Source of the DNA: Clusia tigrina
Taxonomy: Eukaryota; Arthropoda; Insecta; Diptera; Clusiidae
Assembly: GCA_920105625.2 (NCBI GenBank)
Contig: OV050030.1
Coordinates: forward strand, 30,684,516 to 30,748,515
Reading direction: 5' to 3'
DNA: 64,000 bases
Of the stretch, positions 22,200-35,290 are shown piece after piece; positions within the stretch are counted from its first letter, which is position 1, and each line of letters starts with the position of its first letter. The notes beneath the pieces were generated by a model. It searched no databases, had not been told where the DNA came from, and was given only the letters and a program-made list of their open reading frames with translations. Position numbers and translations under genes: made by a program.

Positions 22200-23030
22200 T
22201 TTTGAACGTTTCAGCTTGTAGGATGACAAAGGCACCACTATTGCCAGAATTTTCGGCATTGGAATACATAGTTTCGTGCGTCAATTGCAAGATGATTGAT
22301 GTAGGAGGCGTCTGTTTCGGTTTCTTTTTGGCCCCATTCTTCTAGTTTCTCACTTTGAATTTTGGTATGATCAAAAATTTAATGTCACCTTACAGAGTTC
22401 TGCAATTCGAGAGAGCTCTTTTTAATTAATTTGCCATTTCGAGTCGCTTTTAGGGAATTGTAATATGCAACTGTTATAATAATAATAAAATAAATAGATG
22501 AAAAACGAAATTGAAAACGAAAACAAGAAAAGTTGAAATTTCAACTTGTTCGGTTGTCAAAAGAAATTTAAACATACTCGGCTCTACTTTTCTGCAATGT
22601 ACAAAATAATCAGAAATTTTTAAGGGCCCATTATTTTTCGATTTGCGATATTAGAACAATATCGTTAAAACTTTTGATTTTTAGGCTTCGGCATGTGGAA
22701 ACCGGACCTGGAAATAAAAACTATTACTTTGCTGGATACCACATTAATAATTATAGTTTCTTAGTTACGAGTTATTAAGTGGCCATTATACAAGAGTTCT
22801 TTGCCATTAGCACCTCGGCATTGACGAATGTTACATGGGCCAAATGTATTTTGGACTGACTTCCTATTAAATGCTCAAAGGGCCTTCCAACGAATAAGGA
22901 CCACCGTCAGAGTTTCTACTCAAATAGAATACCGGGTATATACAATGGGGGATCTGTTGGGGTTATATACAGCGAAATATTTCACTCCCAACTGTCTATG
23001 GAGTCCACAGTAGGATTTGTGGGAAAAGCG
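22200..23030 (+). repeat. Paralogous non-coding block X, copy 1
   Basis: This block aligns by eye with 25840-26630 throughout. Anchors include GTGCGTCAATTGCAAGATGA / GTGCGTCAATAGAACGATGA, AACGAAAACAAGAAAAGTTG (both), GATTTGCGATATTAGAACAA (both) and GCCTTCCAACGAAT (both). Identity looks like roughly 75-85% with indels. No frame is conserved between copies, so it appears non-coding. Confidence 0.75.
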
Positions 23031-23264
23031 GTTCCTTACTTAAACAATTAGAGTGCCATTATTTGTTTTTGGAAATTCATAAGTAAAGGACTTGTTGATA
23101 TTTCTATCTATATCTTATTGTTTGTACGAATTATTCGGATCATTTTGCTCAATCAAGAATAAGACATATGCTCGTAGTCAATGTGAATTGATTTCACTTC
23201 TGCGTCACACTCTAATACTATTTATGTATGTATGTAACATATATATCCATTATATATCCATTGG

Positions 23265-23750
23265 AGTCTACTCTTATAAACACTCCCGAGTTTGGTTTAT
23301 GTGTACTGAACCTACAGCACTCAATAATATCTGAATAGATCGACTATCTTTGTGAACTTGTTGAAGTGCGTGACATAGTCCCTGTCTACAAAAATATAGA
23401 GTTGTGGAAGCTACCGACATAATTAATGATTGATTGCAGAAGATGCGTCATGCACTCCGACTGACCACAACAGCAATATGATGCCTAAGATTGTGGAAGT
23501 GATGTCCAACAAATAATAACTGAGTTTTTGAGCGCTGTGATGATATCTATTTCGCAAAGCGATAAGTATATGGATCGTCTGCAATTTGGAGGTAAAGTAA
23601 GGACTTTAAAGAGCATACGAGAGATGTTTATTTACAGACAGCACAAATTGGCTGTTCCGCTCAATGTTTCTTATGTCGCTAATGACAGAATTTGGGCAGG
23701 GGTGACTACCTTCGGGAATTGATTACCAATTGTTATATGAGTGAGTACAC
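23265..23750 (+). repeat. Paralogous block Y, copy 1, first half
   Basis: Matches 30005-30460 at roughly 93-95% with only small indels, for example ATTTCGCAAAGCGATAAGTA and CAGCACAAATTGGCTGTTCC regions. No reading frame is preserved well enough to call a gene. Confidence 0.85.
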
Positions 23751-23776
23751 GTATGAATTTTAGAGGCATTTCATAT

Positions 23777-24059
<283 letters not shown>

Positions 24060-24329
24060 TTTGAGGTATTGTCCAATTGATGGTAAGATTGTGGGAATTT
24101 TTTTAAAAGATTTGCGGAACATCGGATAATGTGGCCTGATAAGTTTACTGTAAGACATTTATTCACAATGGATGATTTTGACTGATTGTGATGACTTCGA
24201 CTACGTTTCGTATGAACTGGTACTATCGCAAATTGCGCTGATTATAGAATATGATTAGAATGCACGGCAACACCACCGAGCTTCAGAATTCTGTCGCACA
24301 TAAAACAGTGCACATACCAAATTAAAGAG

Positions 24330-24700
24330 GGCTATACAGGTATCTATAATGTTGAAGTAGGTCGTTTAATCACTGCTTTTGTACACAAATTTGTCTTAGC
24401 TCAGTCAAAGCTTATACTAGGGAAGTGTGCCAATATATATTCCTTTTTCCGTGCCAGAGATGCGCAAAAGCCTATATCATAAAATGCTTTAAAATGTTCT
24501 TTCGTATGATTACAATGGTATGGTTCGACTATACGAATCGAATGCTCGTGGTCCCTCAAAAATTAAGAATCCTCTTTTCTGGTTGACAGTTTGCTTTGCG
24601 TACTATTTATGTGTACTACTGATATAACATGAGCCACTCAAAGCGCTGTTTCTGATTCAGACATTCATTGTTGGAGGAGAAGTCAGTTGATGGTTGGATA
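24330..24700 (+). repeat. Paralogous block Y, copy 1, second half
   Basis: Matches 30488-30660: CAGGTATCTATAATGTTGAA / CAGGTATCTATACTGTTGAA, AGCTTATACTA.GGAAGTGTGCC and a GAAG/ATC-TCAGTTGATGGTTGG end. Copy 1 has about 180 extra bases at 24480-24660 and is separated from its first half by the (TA)n tract and about 270 bp. Confidence 0.75.
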
Positions 24701-25839
24701 TATTCAAATTCGCACATTAGGCTTTCCTGGTGACTCGGTCTGTATTTGAATAAGAGAACTAAGTTTTAATGGAAATAATTTAAAAGATTTGTTGGGTATT
24801 CTACTATGGAACAAAAGGAATTCTTTAAATGTATTCTTGTGACTTTCAAGTTAGGCGCAATGAATAATCATAGTACTATTGTTAGAATTCTTTTTTTTCA
24901 TGTTTAAGCAATTCAGAATTGTCGTCTGAATTTGTGACTATATTTCGAACTGATTCATAGCAGCTGGCGATACAGAAATCTCCATCGTATATACTACGGA
25001 ATGAATATTCAAATTTCTAGGCAAGTCATTTAATTGGTTTAGGCCACCAAATGCCAAGTTTCGATTTGAAATTTTTATTTATATTTCCTGATCTTTTTTA
25101 CCAAATCTTAAATTCAATTCAATTTTAACAAACTGTCCAGATATTGTAAATTCGATCAAGCATATTTCTCTAAATGTATGTAATGTCATAATTGTAATGT
25201 TTCATAAGAAACGATTAATGAGGGAGAATACTTTAAAAAACTGAATGAAGGGTGTCAGAATATTGTTGAATTGGTATAATTTCTAGTTGATGCCAGTCTC
25301 CCATACCACTACTTCTCTCCATCAAAACTTACCCGATGCTTCATTCTGTACTATACTAAAGACGACACGTGTATGGACCTGATATGTTATGTTATTTCTT
25401 TTCAATTAACTTGAATATGCTCCATGCCGCAATCAGAACTTCTTAAGAATAAACTTATATATTGACAGCCAAGTAAACCGATTCCTTGGGAAAGAATGTT
25501 GCTGTCACCAGTGGAAAATGCAGGCTTGAAGCAAACTTATGTTATTTCTAATGTAATTCGGAACTAGTAAACTAAGTTGAGCAAATTTAAAAAAAAAACA
25601 ACAATATGAAATAAAGAAAAAACTTTTTGATTTTCATATATTTTATTTTGAATTGTTTTTGGGGGAATATTAATATTATTTATCATTGGCTTCAAATTAA
25701 ATACCTTTGAAAAAAGATATTAATTTACGCATTATTGTCATTAATGAGAATTGTTAATGTTGTACAATGACTATAGAACCTACAGATAATAAATATACTT
25801 GCATACACATACAATTTCTTTTCAACTCTTTTTCCGGTA
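24701..25839. other. No gene recognised
   Basis: AT-rich spacer between paralogous blocks, no supportable frame or motif. Confidence 0.5.
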
Positions 25840-26630
25840 TCTTCGGTAGTGGAGTACGTGGTCTTGTGCGTCAATAGAACGATGATTGACGTAGGAGGCG
25901 TCTATTTCGGTTTTTTTTGGCCGCGTCTTGTGTAGTTTCTCATTGTTAATTTCTGTTTGAATACAATTTGGATGTCACCTTAGTGAGCTCTGCAAGTCGC
26001 GTGAACGATATTAATTAATTTGTCATTTCGGTCCGTTTTTAACGAATTTAAAATTGCAACTGTAATAATATTAATAAAACAAATAGAGCAATAAAGAAAT
26101 TGAAAACGAAAACAAGAAAAGTTGAAATTTCTTCTTGTTCGGTTGTCAAAAGAAATTCAAACAGACTCTTTTCTACTTTATTGAATTGTACAAAATTATT
26201 AGAAATTTAAAGGGGCCCGTTAATATATGATTTGCGATATTAGAACAATATTGTTAGAACTATATTCCATATCTTTTCAATTTTTGATTTTTAGGCTTCG
26301 GTATTTGTTGTAAGGTGGAAATAAAAAGTATTACTTTGCTGGATATCACTTTAATAATTGTAGTTCTTATTTACAAGTGCTGAAGTGCCCATTTTAAGAG
26401 AGAGTTGATTGCCGGTAGCACCTCGCCTAGGACACAGAATAAATATATTTTGGGCTGCCTTCTTCTTGAAACCTCAAATAGCCTTCCAACGAATTACGAT
26501 CATCGTCAGTGTTTGTAATCAAATGGTACAGCGGGTACCATGGGAAAATTTTGGTGGTTGCGTTTGTAATTCCGAAAAAGGTTTCTCTCTCAGCTGGGCA
26601 CGGAGTCCAAAGTAAGCTATATTCAAAACC
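25840..26630 (+). repeat. Paralogous non-coding block X, copy 2
   Basis: Second copy of the block at 22200-23030, same orientation, spaced about 3.6 kb. The flank at 26650-26790 also loosely resembles 25020-25110. Confidence 0.75.
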
Positions 26631-27795
26631 TCACACGAATCTTTGCTGGAGACTTTCAAACTAATTAAATATTTATTTGAGTGGTTTGTGTTCCCAAATG
26701 CCAAAGAAAATTTAAGAATCCGAATTCAATGGATTCTTCAATTTTGAACTTTTTGATTATATTTCTTGATTTTTTTAACTGAGTACTTACATTTGATTTG
26801 TGTATTACATCTAATCTATCTATATAGGACCCCTAATCTACGACTATTTGACTGGAGAAGGAAAATCAACAAGAAACATTCCAAGGAGACATCGGAAACT
26901 CTAGAAAATATTTTTTAGTTATGAATTTTCACTTCAGAAACATCGACATTGCATTTTGTTGAAGATCCCTTAACTTTTTGAGTAGCAAATGCATCTCAAA
27001 AAATGATATGGGAAAATTGGAGAGTTTGGAATTTGTTTTGAAAATTTAAAAATTATGACTATTGTCTGGTACTCTGATAAACAAATATTATTTAAGCACA
27101 ATAGTCCATTTATTTTATCCCGATCAGTTGTCATTTAATTTTGTGGTGATGAAAGTATTGCAGCGTTCTTCTTTTGCTTTGGACGATTATTATACTAATT
27201 CGATTGTCTGAAATGCACTTATTAATGTTTTCAATTTTTTTTTTCTTGGCTTCATTACAAACATGTATAATGAGTCTTTATTAAAGGTGTTTTTGGCAAA
27301 TTAGACAAATTGGGAATTTCCTTTGAATGTGATCAATCATCTTCACTTCCCAACCAATTTTTAAGATAGGCATAGGGCAAGAGTAACTCATTGTAGGTTA
27401 CATATAATGTTCAGAATAGTTTCAGAGACAACTATTATAGTTTATTAAATGGTACGAAATTTCAAGAAGTCGCCTTCGTTCCAAGTAGGCTGCGTTGTAG
27501 AGATGCACTTGCGGATTCATTGCTTTTTGGATAGCGTTTTAGTAGCAATATTTTTCACGCTCCCCATTCTTTAAAGTTGTATATTGCCAATTAAGTAAAA
27601 ATATGAATATTAGTTAAGTCTCGTCTTCCTATCATAAATGCTCCAAATCTACATAAAAGGTGCATAGGTGCATATTTGGTTTTAGAACTATTCTTTTAGA
27701 ACTAGAGTTAGAGCTTAGTATTGTTAAGTCATCGGAAAAAGCTGGAGTTGTAAGATTTATATCAGTTGGCAAATAGGGTGCTTGTCTGTTGTATT
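26631..27795. other. No gene recognised
   Basis: AT-rich sequence without domain-bearing frames; a loosely repeated segment at 26650-26790 corresponds to 25020-25110. Confidence 0.5.
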
Positions 27796-27799
27796 CCTA

Positions 27800-28020
27800 A
27801 TCGAAAGTTGTTTTCGTGGTATGTGAATCTTCTGTACCTGAAAAAAACAACTGTTCGTTATCAATGATTCAAAGAGTTGGTGAACGCTTCTAGATAGTCG
27901 CTTTCTTACTCTATGTATAAGTTCCTCTGGATATATCTTGTCCAATGCCTTGGCTACGTCTAAACATATTGAAGTGCAATACTTTTACTCTCTGGCGTAT
28001 TTTTGATACAATTCTCTTTT
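27800..28020 (-). pseudogene. Jockey-clade RT fragment
   Basis: The minus strand reads CLDVAKALDKIYPEELIHRV (27972-27913) and continues RKRLSRSVHQLFESLITN, the RT block-A region seen in the Jockey copies at 18342 and 32540. Only this piece remains. Confidence 0.75.
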
Positions 28021-28229
28021 ACCTGTGTACCGACCCGTGCATCCAGAACATGTTGCAATATCTTTAACCTTGCAGACTATTAGTAAAACACTGTTTTGAA
28101 ACTTGGATATCTTATTGAATTACAGTTAGAGCAAATCATAGTCTCAAAATACCGTGAAGGAATTCGGTCTTATCCATTTGATCTTGCCTCATGTTTGATG
28201 TAGCCCAAAGCACTCAGAAGACAAAAGCA

Positions 28230-28810
28230 CTCAAAAGACAAACCAGCCACCCACCAAGGTTATACAGCCCGATTAGTTCAAGCTCATATCTGCTTAAAAC
28301 AATGGAGAAATTAGTTGATATGCATATAGGAAAGAGCTATCCTACACGAAAGCCATTAAATAGGAATCAATATGCATATCAGGCAGAATAATCAACTACT
28401 CAATTTCTTCAGAATCTCACAGAAAAGCTTGAATACGCACTTGAGAACAAAGAATATGCAGTTGGGTGTTTTCTTGATATTGAGGGGGCTTTTGATAACA
28501 TCGATTTATCCAATATAAATACGGCAATTCTGAGCAAGGGCATTGATTTGACAAAATGTAGGTAGGTAAAAAAATGTTCTCAGACCCTCACGGTGGAGTA
28601 CTATCACCGCTATTGTGGTCTGTAGTTGTGGACGAACTTTCGGACCTACTGAGCCATAATGGCTACGATATACAGGGTTATGCCGACGACATTGTCAGAG
28701 GCAAACTTGAAGACACGATCTGAGATTTATTCCAGAGGGCTTTAACTCTTATATCAAACTGGTGTAGGAGGTTGGGACTAAAAGACTAAAAGAGAAAAAG
28801 GGAAAACTTT
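28230..28810 (+). pseudogene. LOA-type RT fragment
   Basis: Motifs in order: LLKTMEKLVDMHIGKSY (28287-28340), QYAYQAE followed by a stop, NKEYAVGCFLDIEGAFDNID (28447-28506), a gap, then PHGGVLSPLLWSVVVDELSD (28588-28647) and IQGYADDIV (28670-28697). The layout matches the element at 37190-39720. Stops and a deletion around 28560 inactivate it. Confidence 0.8.
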
Positions 28811-30004
28811 TGAGAGCCAACAATTTTTGGGGAAAGGCGAAGTAAAATACCTCATAATTTTCCCCCAAAACATTATTTATGCAAATTCAAGAACTCAACA
28901 ACCATGATCCTGCCAAAGTATCGAACGTGAACATCAGCTATGCGGGTGACCGTCCAGAAAACTGCTCTAACTAACGAGGTGAGCTCCTTGGGTTAAGACT
29001 ATTTTTATAATGCTCAACTCCATAGAACTACCTTTTCTCATTATTGCTCCGTATCCTTTTAAGTTTTCTCACCTCTTTTATTACATTGTTTTACAATCGT
29101 GTAGGCAAGGTCTCGTAACGCTGTCGCCTTTTTTACTAGCACGCATTTATTCAAATCCTTTCAGATTCTATTACTTATTGTTTAAGGTATTGTAATAATA
29201 ATTATTTTGACACCACATAAACAATGCATTATATTTGGAAGATGTTTTCATCACTTATATAGATATTATTAAAGAAATCAGAAAAAGTGGTTTGATTATT
29301 ATTTTATTGTATCTAAAAAGAAATGAAATCCCATGAGTTGTGTAATCGTCAAAATCATCCAATCACACACAATTTGGGACTACTGGGAAGTTCATAGTGG
29401 CACACCCTAAATTGGTCGCCGCAAGCGCCTGATAAAATCTTTTCTCCAAAAATACAGATCGAATTTGTGTATATTGTAGTTAAAGTATACACATAAGTGG
29501 CCGGCATCGTAGGCGTCATAAGTTAACTTTTACTCATATAAAAAATATTCCAAAAATGTTCGGTTTTAAATTTTCTTTATTAAAAAATGTTACAGAAAGA
29601 CGTATCCATTTGTGGTTAGTTGACAGAAGGAAATGTTTGGATGTAAGTGTCCAAACCACGTACATTGGAGATTTCATAGTGAAGTCGTATTTGAGTATTC
29701 AAGAACCAGAAAATAGAGTCAAGTTTCCGGTGTGTACGTGTAACAGGAAGTGCAGACTGAAGTCCCTAAAATCATGACTAGAAACCATTATTATTGACCC
29801 TTCCCAAGTATTCAAACTAATGCTTATACCTGCACATATCCCCAATCAATCATGACAAACAGTTGCTGCACCGCTACATTGGTATGCTGCCTAACTAGGG
29901 CTTGAACTTATGTCATTAAGTTGAATTTGTATCGTTTGTGGTTTCTCGTGTTTGTCATAAATATGATCGCCCATATGCCTGAAAGAAGTCCTTTCAACAT
30001 CATT
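28811..30004. other. No gene recognised
   Basis: AT-rich. A 73-codon frame at 29556-29777 (+) ends in a cysteine/lysine-rich tail but has no support beyond being open. Confidence 0.45.
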
Positions 30005-30460
30005 TGGAGTCCACTCTTATAAACCCGAATTTGGTTTATGTGTACTGAACCTACAGCACTCAATAATATCTGATATATCGACTATCCCTGTGAACTTGCC
30101 GAAGTATGTGACATAATCCCTCTCTACAAAAATGTGGAGTTGTGGAAGCTACCGACATAATTAATGATTGCAGAAGATGCGTCATGCACTCTGACTGACC
30201 ACAATAGCAATATGATGCCAGAAATGGTGGAAGTGATGTCCAAGAAATAATAACTGAGTTTTTGAGCTGTGATGACATTTATTTCGCAAAGCGATAAGTA
30301 TATGGATCGCCTACAATTTGGAGGTAAAGCAAAGAATTCAAAGACCATACGAGAGATGTTTATTTGCAGACAGCATAAATTGGCTGTTCCGCTCAATGTT
30401 TCTTATGACGCTGATGAGAGAATTTGGGCAGGGATGACTATAGGGAATTGATTACCGATT
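30005..30460 (+). repeat. Paralogous block Y, copy 2, first half
   Basis: High-identity partner of 23265-23750, about 6.7 kb away in the same orientation. Confidence 0.85.
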
Positions 30461-30487
30461 GATATATGAGTCCGTGTATGCATTATA

Positions 30488-30660
30488 TAAGCTTATACAG
30501 GTATCTATACTGTTGAAGTAGGTCGCTTAATCACTGCTTTTGCACACAAATTGGTCTTAGCTCATTGAAAGCTTATACTAAAGAAGTGTGCCAATTAGTA
30601 TTCCTCCTTTCCGTGCCAGAGATTGTTGGAGAAGATCTCAGTTGATGGTTGGCTACAGAG
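30488..30660 (+). repeat. Paralogous block Y, copy 2, second half
   Basis: Partner of 24330-24700; here only about 30 bp separates the two halves. Confidence 0.75.
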
Positions 30661-30880
30661 CCGTGCGCAGGATTTGCTCGTGGAGGGGGCTTTTTTTCTA
30701 ATTTCCTTTAGAAAGGAGAGGAGCTCAAAGAGATCTATCAAGAAGTGGATGCACATAATATATGTTATATCATATAATTGTATGATTACATATACATACA
30801 TTTTTATTCACGTACATATATGTATTTAAATTTTATTTTAGCTAAAAGCCCTTCTGGGGGTTTCAACACCCAAAACCGTC

Positions 30881-31847
30881 AATCCGTCTGTCCGTCTGTA
30901 GCCACTTTTTTTCTATACCGTTAGAGCTATCATAATGAAACTTTGTAAAAGTATAATCTGGACAAAGATACAGAACCAGATTGCTATATGGGCCGATTTG
31001 GACAAAGACCACGCCTACCTCCCATATAAGGAACTTTTTTCACCTTTTTTAAAATGACTATAACTTCGGTCCGATTGATGGAATCGTGTCGCAATTTGGC
31101 ATTTATGGAGATGTGGGTCCTACTAAACACTGTGCAAAAAGTGGGCGGTATATATTAACTGCCACGCCCACTATTAACAAATATTCATAACTTTAGATCT
31201 GGTAGAGATTTATGGACGAAATTTTACATGAAGAAACATGTGGACATTATAAAGCTACCTGCTACAAATGGGGCTGATCAGACAAAAGACACGCCCACTT
31301 TTGATATAAGGAAGTTTCGGGTCTCAAATTAAAATTAGCCTACCTATGCTCGTATTGATGCCAGCGGAATAAAAATTTGCAGAAACATACATGGGGTCCA
31401 TAATAGTGTGTGTTCAGAATATGGAGATTATAGTACAACTGCCACGCCCACAATTAACCAAAAATCACTACTAGGTTCCTATTAAAGATTTTTCAACGAA
31501 ATTTCTCAGGAAGTTTGCGGGTACTAACATTAAACACCACATAAAAAATCGGCGTAATATTTCTACAGCCACGCCCACTATTGACATATAAATATAACTT
31601 ACGACCTATACAATATTTTTGGACGAAATTATATATTCGTGGTTATATTGACACTACGAAGCCATGCACAAGAAATGGGGTCGATATAATCAATTCAAGG
31701 TACCCTACGGCAAATTACCGTAGATATGCTCCTAATGATGATTTATGAAGAAAACATCCCCATTGTTGAACTCGCACGCTCAAGAAAAGGTAAAGGGTAT
31801 TTCGTAGTCGGTCTAACCCGACTTCAGGCTTCTTTACTCGTTTTTTT
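30881..31847 (+). repeat. mini-me-like repeat, copy B (lacks the 5' palindrome)
   Basis: Starts within the (GTCY)n stretch and then follows copy A: TTCTATACCGTTAGAGCTAT, GCCACGCCCAC at several positions, and the AAGGTAAAGGGTATTTCG plus hairpin end near 31790-31846. Directly abuts a Jockey element. Confidence 0.8.
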
Positions 31848-31914
31848 CTGCAGTGCATTAGTACTCCACAGTTCCCTATTATGTGCTCCGGCGACTCCAT
31901 TATGTCTATAATGG

Positions 31915-32866
31915 CTTAATGCATACTACTATAAATAAGTAACTTATATTCTAAGGCAAGGTTTGAATGCGCATTTAGTAGCCAGTTCAAGGTATGGGGT
32001 TTCAATTTGATCTGAGCACACTTTGAGTCAATGTGTTTGTTTAGTCCAGGTTAATCGTCTGTTTAAGTGGGTTCCCAGGTACTTTATGTCAGAGCGTTGT
32101 GGAATGTTTTGAACATTGATGCCAATAGGGGGGCACGTGTCATTCCTTAAGGTGAGCGCATTTAGCTTCTTTGACCTTTATTCTCCATTTGTTAAGCCAC
32201 TGTTCAATAGACAGTACGTGGCTCTGTAGCCATTCCGTGGATTCCAGATGGGAGCTGTTTGTACTCAGCATGGCGGTATCATCGGCAAATGTGAATATAG
32301 CCTTGTGATCGGAAGTTGGCATGTCAGCTGTAAAACGCAAATACAGCAGTGGTCCAAGCACACTGCCTTGAGGGACCCCTGCTTTGATATCAAAGTAGTC
32401 GGAGGTAGAGTCACTGTCCATGAATTTTCTGCCTTTAATGTAGGTTTCAAATAGTGTCTGGAATTTCTTTGGAAGAATTTATATGTGAGCCCTTTGTGCC
32501 ACACCTTATCAAAGGCTTGCGTAATGTCAAGGAATGCAGCAGAGCAGTATCTCTTTTGTTCGATTGCCGAACATAAAATTCTTACTATCCGATGCACTTG
32601 TTCTATCGTTCCATGCTTTTCACGGAAGCTGAACTGGTATTGGGGGATTACATTGTTTTTATTTATATACTGGAAGACTTGCCGATGAACTATTTTTTCG
32701 AAGATTTTAGATAAGGTGGGTAGTAGACTAATGGGTCTATATTGGCAAACCTGTGTAACATCCTTTCCTGGCTTCGGGGTCATTATTATTTTCGAAATCT
32801 TCCAACATTGGGGATAGTGACCAGTGCGTAAAATAGCGTTGAATACTTTGACTAACTGACATACTA
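31915..32866 (-). pseudogene. Jockey-clade ORF2, RT half (left part of an element split by a mariner)
   Basis: Minus-strand RT motifs: MTPKPGKDVTQVCQYRPISL (32781-32722), AAFLDITQAFDKVWHKGL (32545-32492), AGVPQGSVLGPLLYLRF (32388-32338) and FADDTAML (32295-32272). The frame shifts after WHKGL, so the protein is broken. The 3' end lies near 31915, beside mini-me copy B. Confidence 0.85.
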
Positions 32867-34102
32867 GGGGTACTATTTTTATTTCGGGAATAGAAATAAT
32901 AAGAAACATTTTTAAATGGCTTTATTGTTTTTCAAAATATTCCCCTTGATGATCAATACACTTTTGCATTCGTTCAAACCATTTGTCATAACAGTTTTTC
33001 CATTCCTCTTGAGACACCTCCAAAACATGGTTTTTCAACTCTTCAACTGCTTCTTCGGCGCTCGTAAATCGTTGACCACGCAGTTTACCTTTGATATTCG
33101 GGAAGAAGAAAAAGTTATTGGGTGCCGAATCAGGACTGTACGGAGGATGAGTCATCAATTGGATGTTTTGACTGCACAAAAATTCACATGTTTGACGAGA
33201 TGAGAGCTCGCATTGTCATGATGGAGAATTATTCGTCTTTGGCGGTTGGATTTACGAATTTCTCCGAAGACTTTCGGCAAACAAATGGTCGTGTACCACT
33301 CAGAATTGACCGTCCTATATTGCTCAAGCGGAACAGTGGCCACATGACCCATTCGGCCGAAGAAACAGGCGACCATTTGCTTCGCTGTGCTTCTTCCACG
33401 AACAACTTCTGTTGGACTTAGCTCGTCTTGTAATACCCACACGGTCGATTGTTGTTTTGGTTCCGGCTCATAAGGATATATCCATGATTCATCACCTGTC
33501 ACGATTTTGTACACGTCTTTTGAAGCACCAAGGTCGAACTTTTTAATCACTTCCTTACACCAATTGACACGAGCCTTTTTTTGAGCGATTGTCAAATTAT
33601 GTGGGATGCAACGCGAGCCAAATGTTAATGCAATATTGAATGTATGGAAGTGGAAGTAATGCCCAAGGTGTCCTCTATATCACGATATATCACATGACGA
33701 TCTTGCATTATCAGTTCACGCACTGCATCGATGGTTTGTGGCACAACAACCGATTTTGGACGACCTTCACGCAGTTCGTCGGCAATCGAAATACGACCAC
33801 GATTGAATTCACTATACCAGCGATATTCTGTGGTTTTTGATGGTGCTTTATCGCCATACAAAGAACTGAGTTCATCGACACATTCTTGTTGAGTAATCCA
33901 CGTCGAAAGTTGTGAAAAATAATCCAATGAAAACCTTCTCCTTAAATTTCCATTTTTTGGCCAAATTGATTTTCTTAACTTGTACATCAACACGTTGTGA
34001 GTACGTTTATGCTAAAAAATGTCACACTTTATTATGGTGTTGCCAGATTTTAGCTATTGACATTAGTGTTGCCAGTTCCCGAAATATAAATAGTACCCGC
34101 CG
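32867..34102 (-). mobile_element. mariner transposon, near full length, inserted in the Jockey ORF2
   Basis: Related terminal repeats (GTACTATTTTTATTTCGGGA at 32870-32889 and the reverse complement of a near match at 34078-34095) are bracketed by TA at 32865-32866 and 34103-34104. The 1,236-bp length is typical for mariner. The extreme ends differ by a few bases, so it is not very young. Confidence 0.85.
32922..33993 (-). pseudogene. mariner transposase, broken by two frame changes
   Basis: N-terminal DNA-binding part: QQECVDELSSLYGDKAPSKT (about 33890-33830) and DELREGRPKSVVV. After a frame change near 33610 come KKARVNWCKE, TGDESWIYPYEPEPKQ (first Asp, 33495-33448) and ILHHDNASSHL (second Asp, 33220). 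After another change near 33185 come THPPYSPDSAPNNFFFF (third Asp, 33150-33100) and the C-terminus ending YFEKQ at 32922. The mariner signatures are intact in sequence but the two indels prevent translation. Confidence 0.88.
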
Positions 34103-35290
34103 TATAAGGTAATTCTTTTATCGTGTTTGCTGTTATCTGATCCATTCTTGGTGCTTTTTAAAGATTTAAGTCTTGCTCACAACGGACCCAGCTGGTGGTC
34201 TAAGTGGCATCACTGGTTTATTGGTAATGCGGCTGCCTAACCTAACTAAGTATTTAATTATGTTATTTACCTCCTTCATTGAGGTTTTCAGGCGCTCACT
34301 GTTTCCACTACTCGGTATTTCACGAGCTTCAAACGATATAATGGGGGATTTGGACAGAAGACATTACTCAGTGCATTTTTCATCATCGCTTTTAGCCCAA
34401 GAGGTATTATCTTCACGAAGTGGTGAATTATGTTGTTTTGGTCCTTTGAACTTCCTAATAGCACGCCACAATGAATGCTCATTGTCGCCATGAGGACTCA
34501 AGCTTCCCAAATGTTCTGCAACTGACTTTCAGTGGTGCTGCTTCAATATGTTTTTTAGTTTACGGGTGCAATACGCGGGTTCAATCTTCAATTTTGGTGA
34601 CCGACGATATTGCCATTCTCTTCTAAGACGTCGCTTTTCTTTAACTAGTTTATCCACATCACTGGGATTGTACAATAGTGAAGGTTTTTGTGTTACGAGT
34701 GTGGTGGATAAATATGGGGCTTCCTTTAAAACATTTACCAGGCCATTCAAGGTATTTTCGATGTCATGATCATCTTTTAGTAGTACTTATAAATGTCTTG
34801 TATTTAAGCCAGTCAGTGCATCTATTTATCAGGTGAATAGAGTTGGAATCTGTAGACACTGATAAGGTTTTCAGATGAATGAAAGTTGGCGAGTGGTCAG
34901 ACGAAAGATCAAATTAAGTCTCAGCGGTAATGTTTTCCGTTTTTATGTTCCAAAACACACCGAAGTCTATGAGGTCTGGTCTTTTCTTGATATCAGACTG
35001 CCAGTAGGCTCCCTGCATCATAAAGTTGTCTACCTTTCGGTGAGACAAGGCAGGATCCCCAGAATGAATGCTTTGAATTGAAATCACCGGCTACAATGAA
35101 CTTCTTCCAGAGTGATTTACAAAAGCGTTGGAAGGTCATAGACTCAATTGAAAGTCTTGGTGGACAGTAGATGGCGGATATGGTGATATTTCCTTCTAAT
35201 ATTTTGATGTTAGTTGCTTGCAGATACACTTCGCTGACGTCTTCAAGGACCACATGCTTAATTCTACTACGTATAAGTATTCCGCTCCTA
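34103..35290 (-). pseudogene. Jockey-clade ORF2, endonuclease half (right part of the split element)
   Basis: The endonuclease signature ITISAIYCPPRLS (35180-35142) and KKFIVAGDFNSKHSFWGSCL (35112-35053) are on the minus strand, followed by VDKLVKEKRRLRREWQYRRS (34659-34600) of the pre-RT linker and a decayed linker down to the mariner. Joined across the mariner with 31915-32866 it resembles the element at 15105-19219. It lacks ORF1. Confidence 0.82.

Noticed and set aside
22200..23030. Block X as a duplicated protein-coding gene
   Set aside because: No frame is shared between the two copies despite clear DNA similarity.
29556..29777. 73-codon frame with CTCNRKC-like tail as a small secreted peptide
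   Set aside because: No signal peptide, promoter or splice structure could be found.
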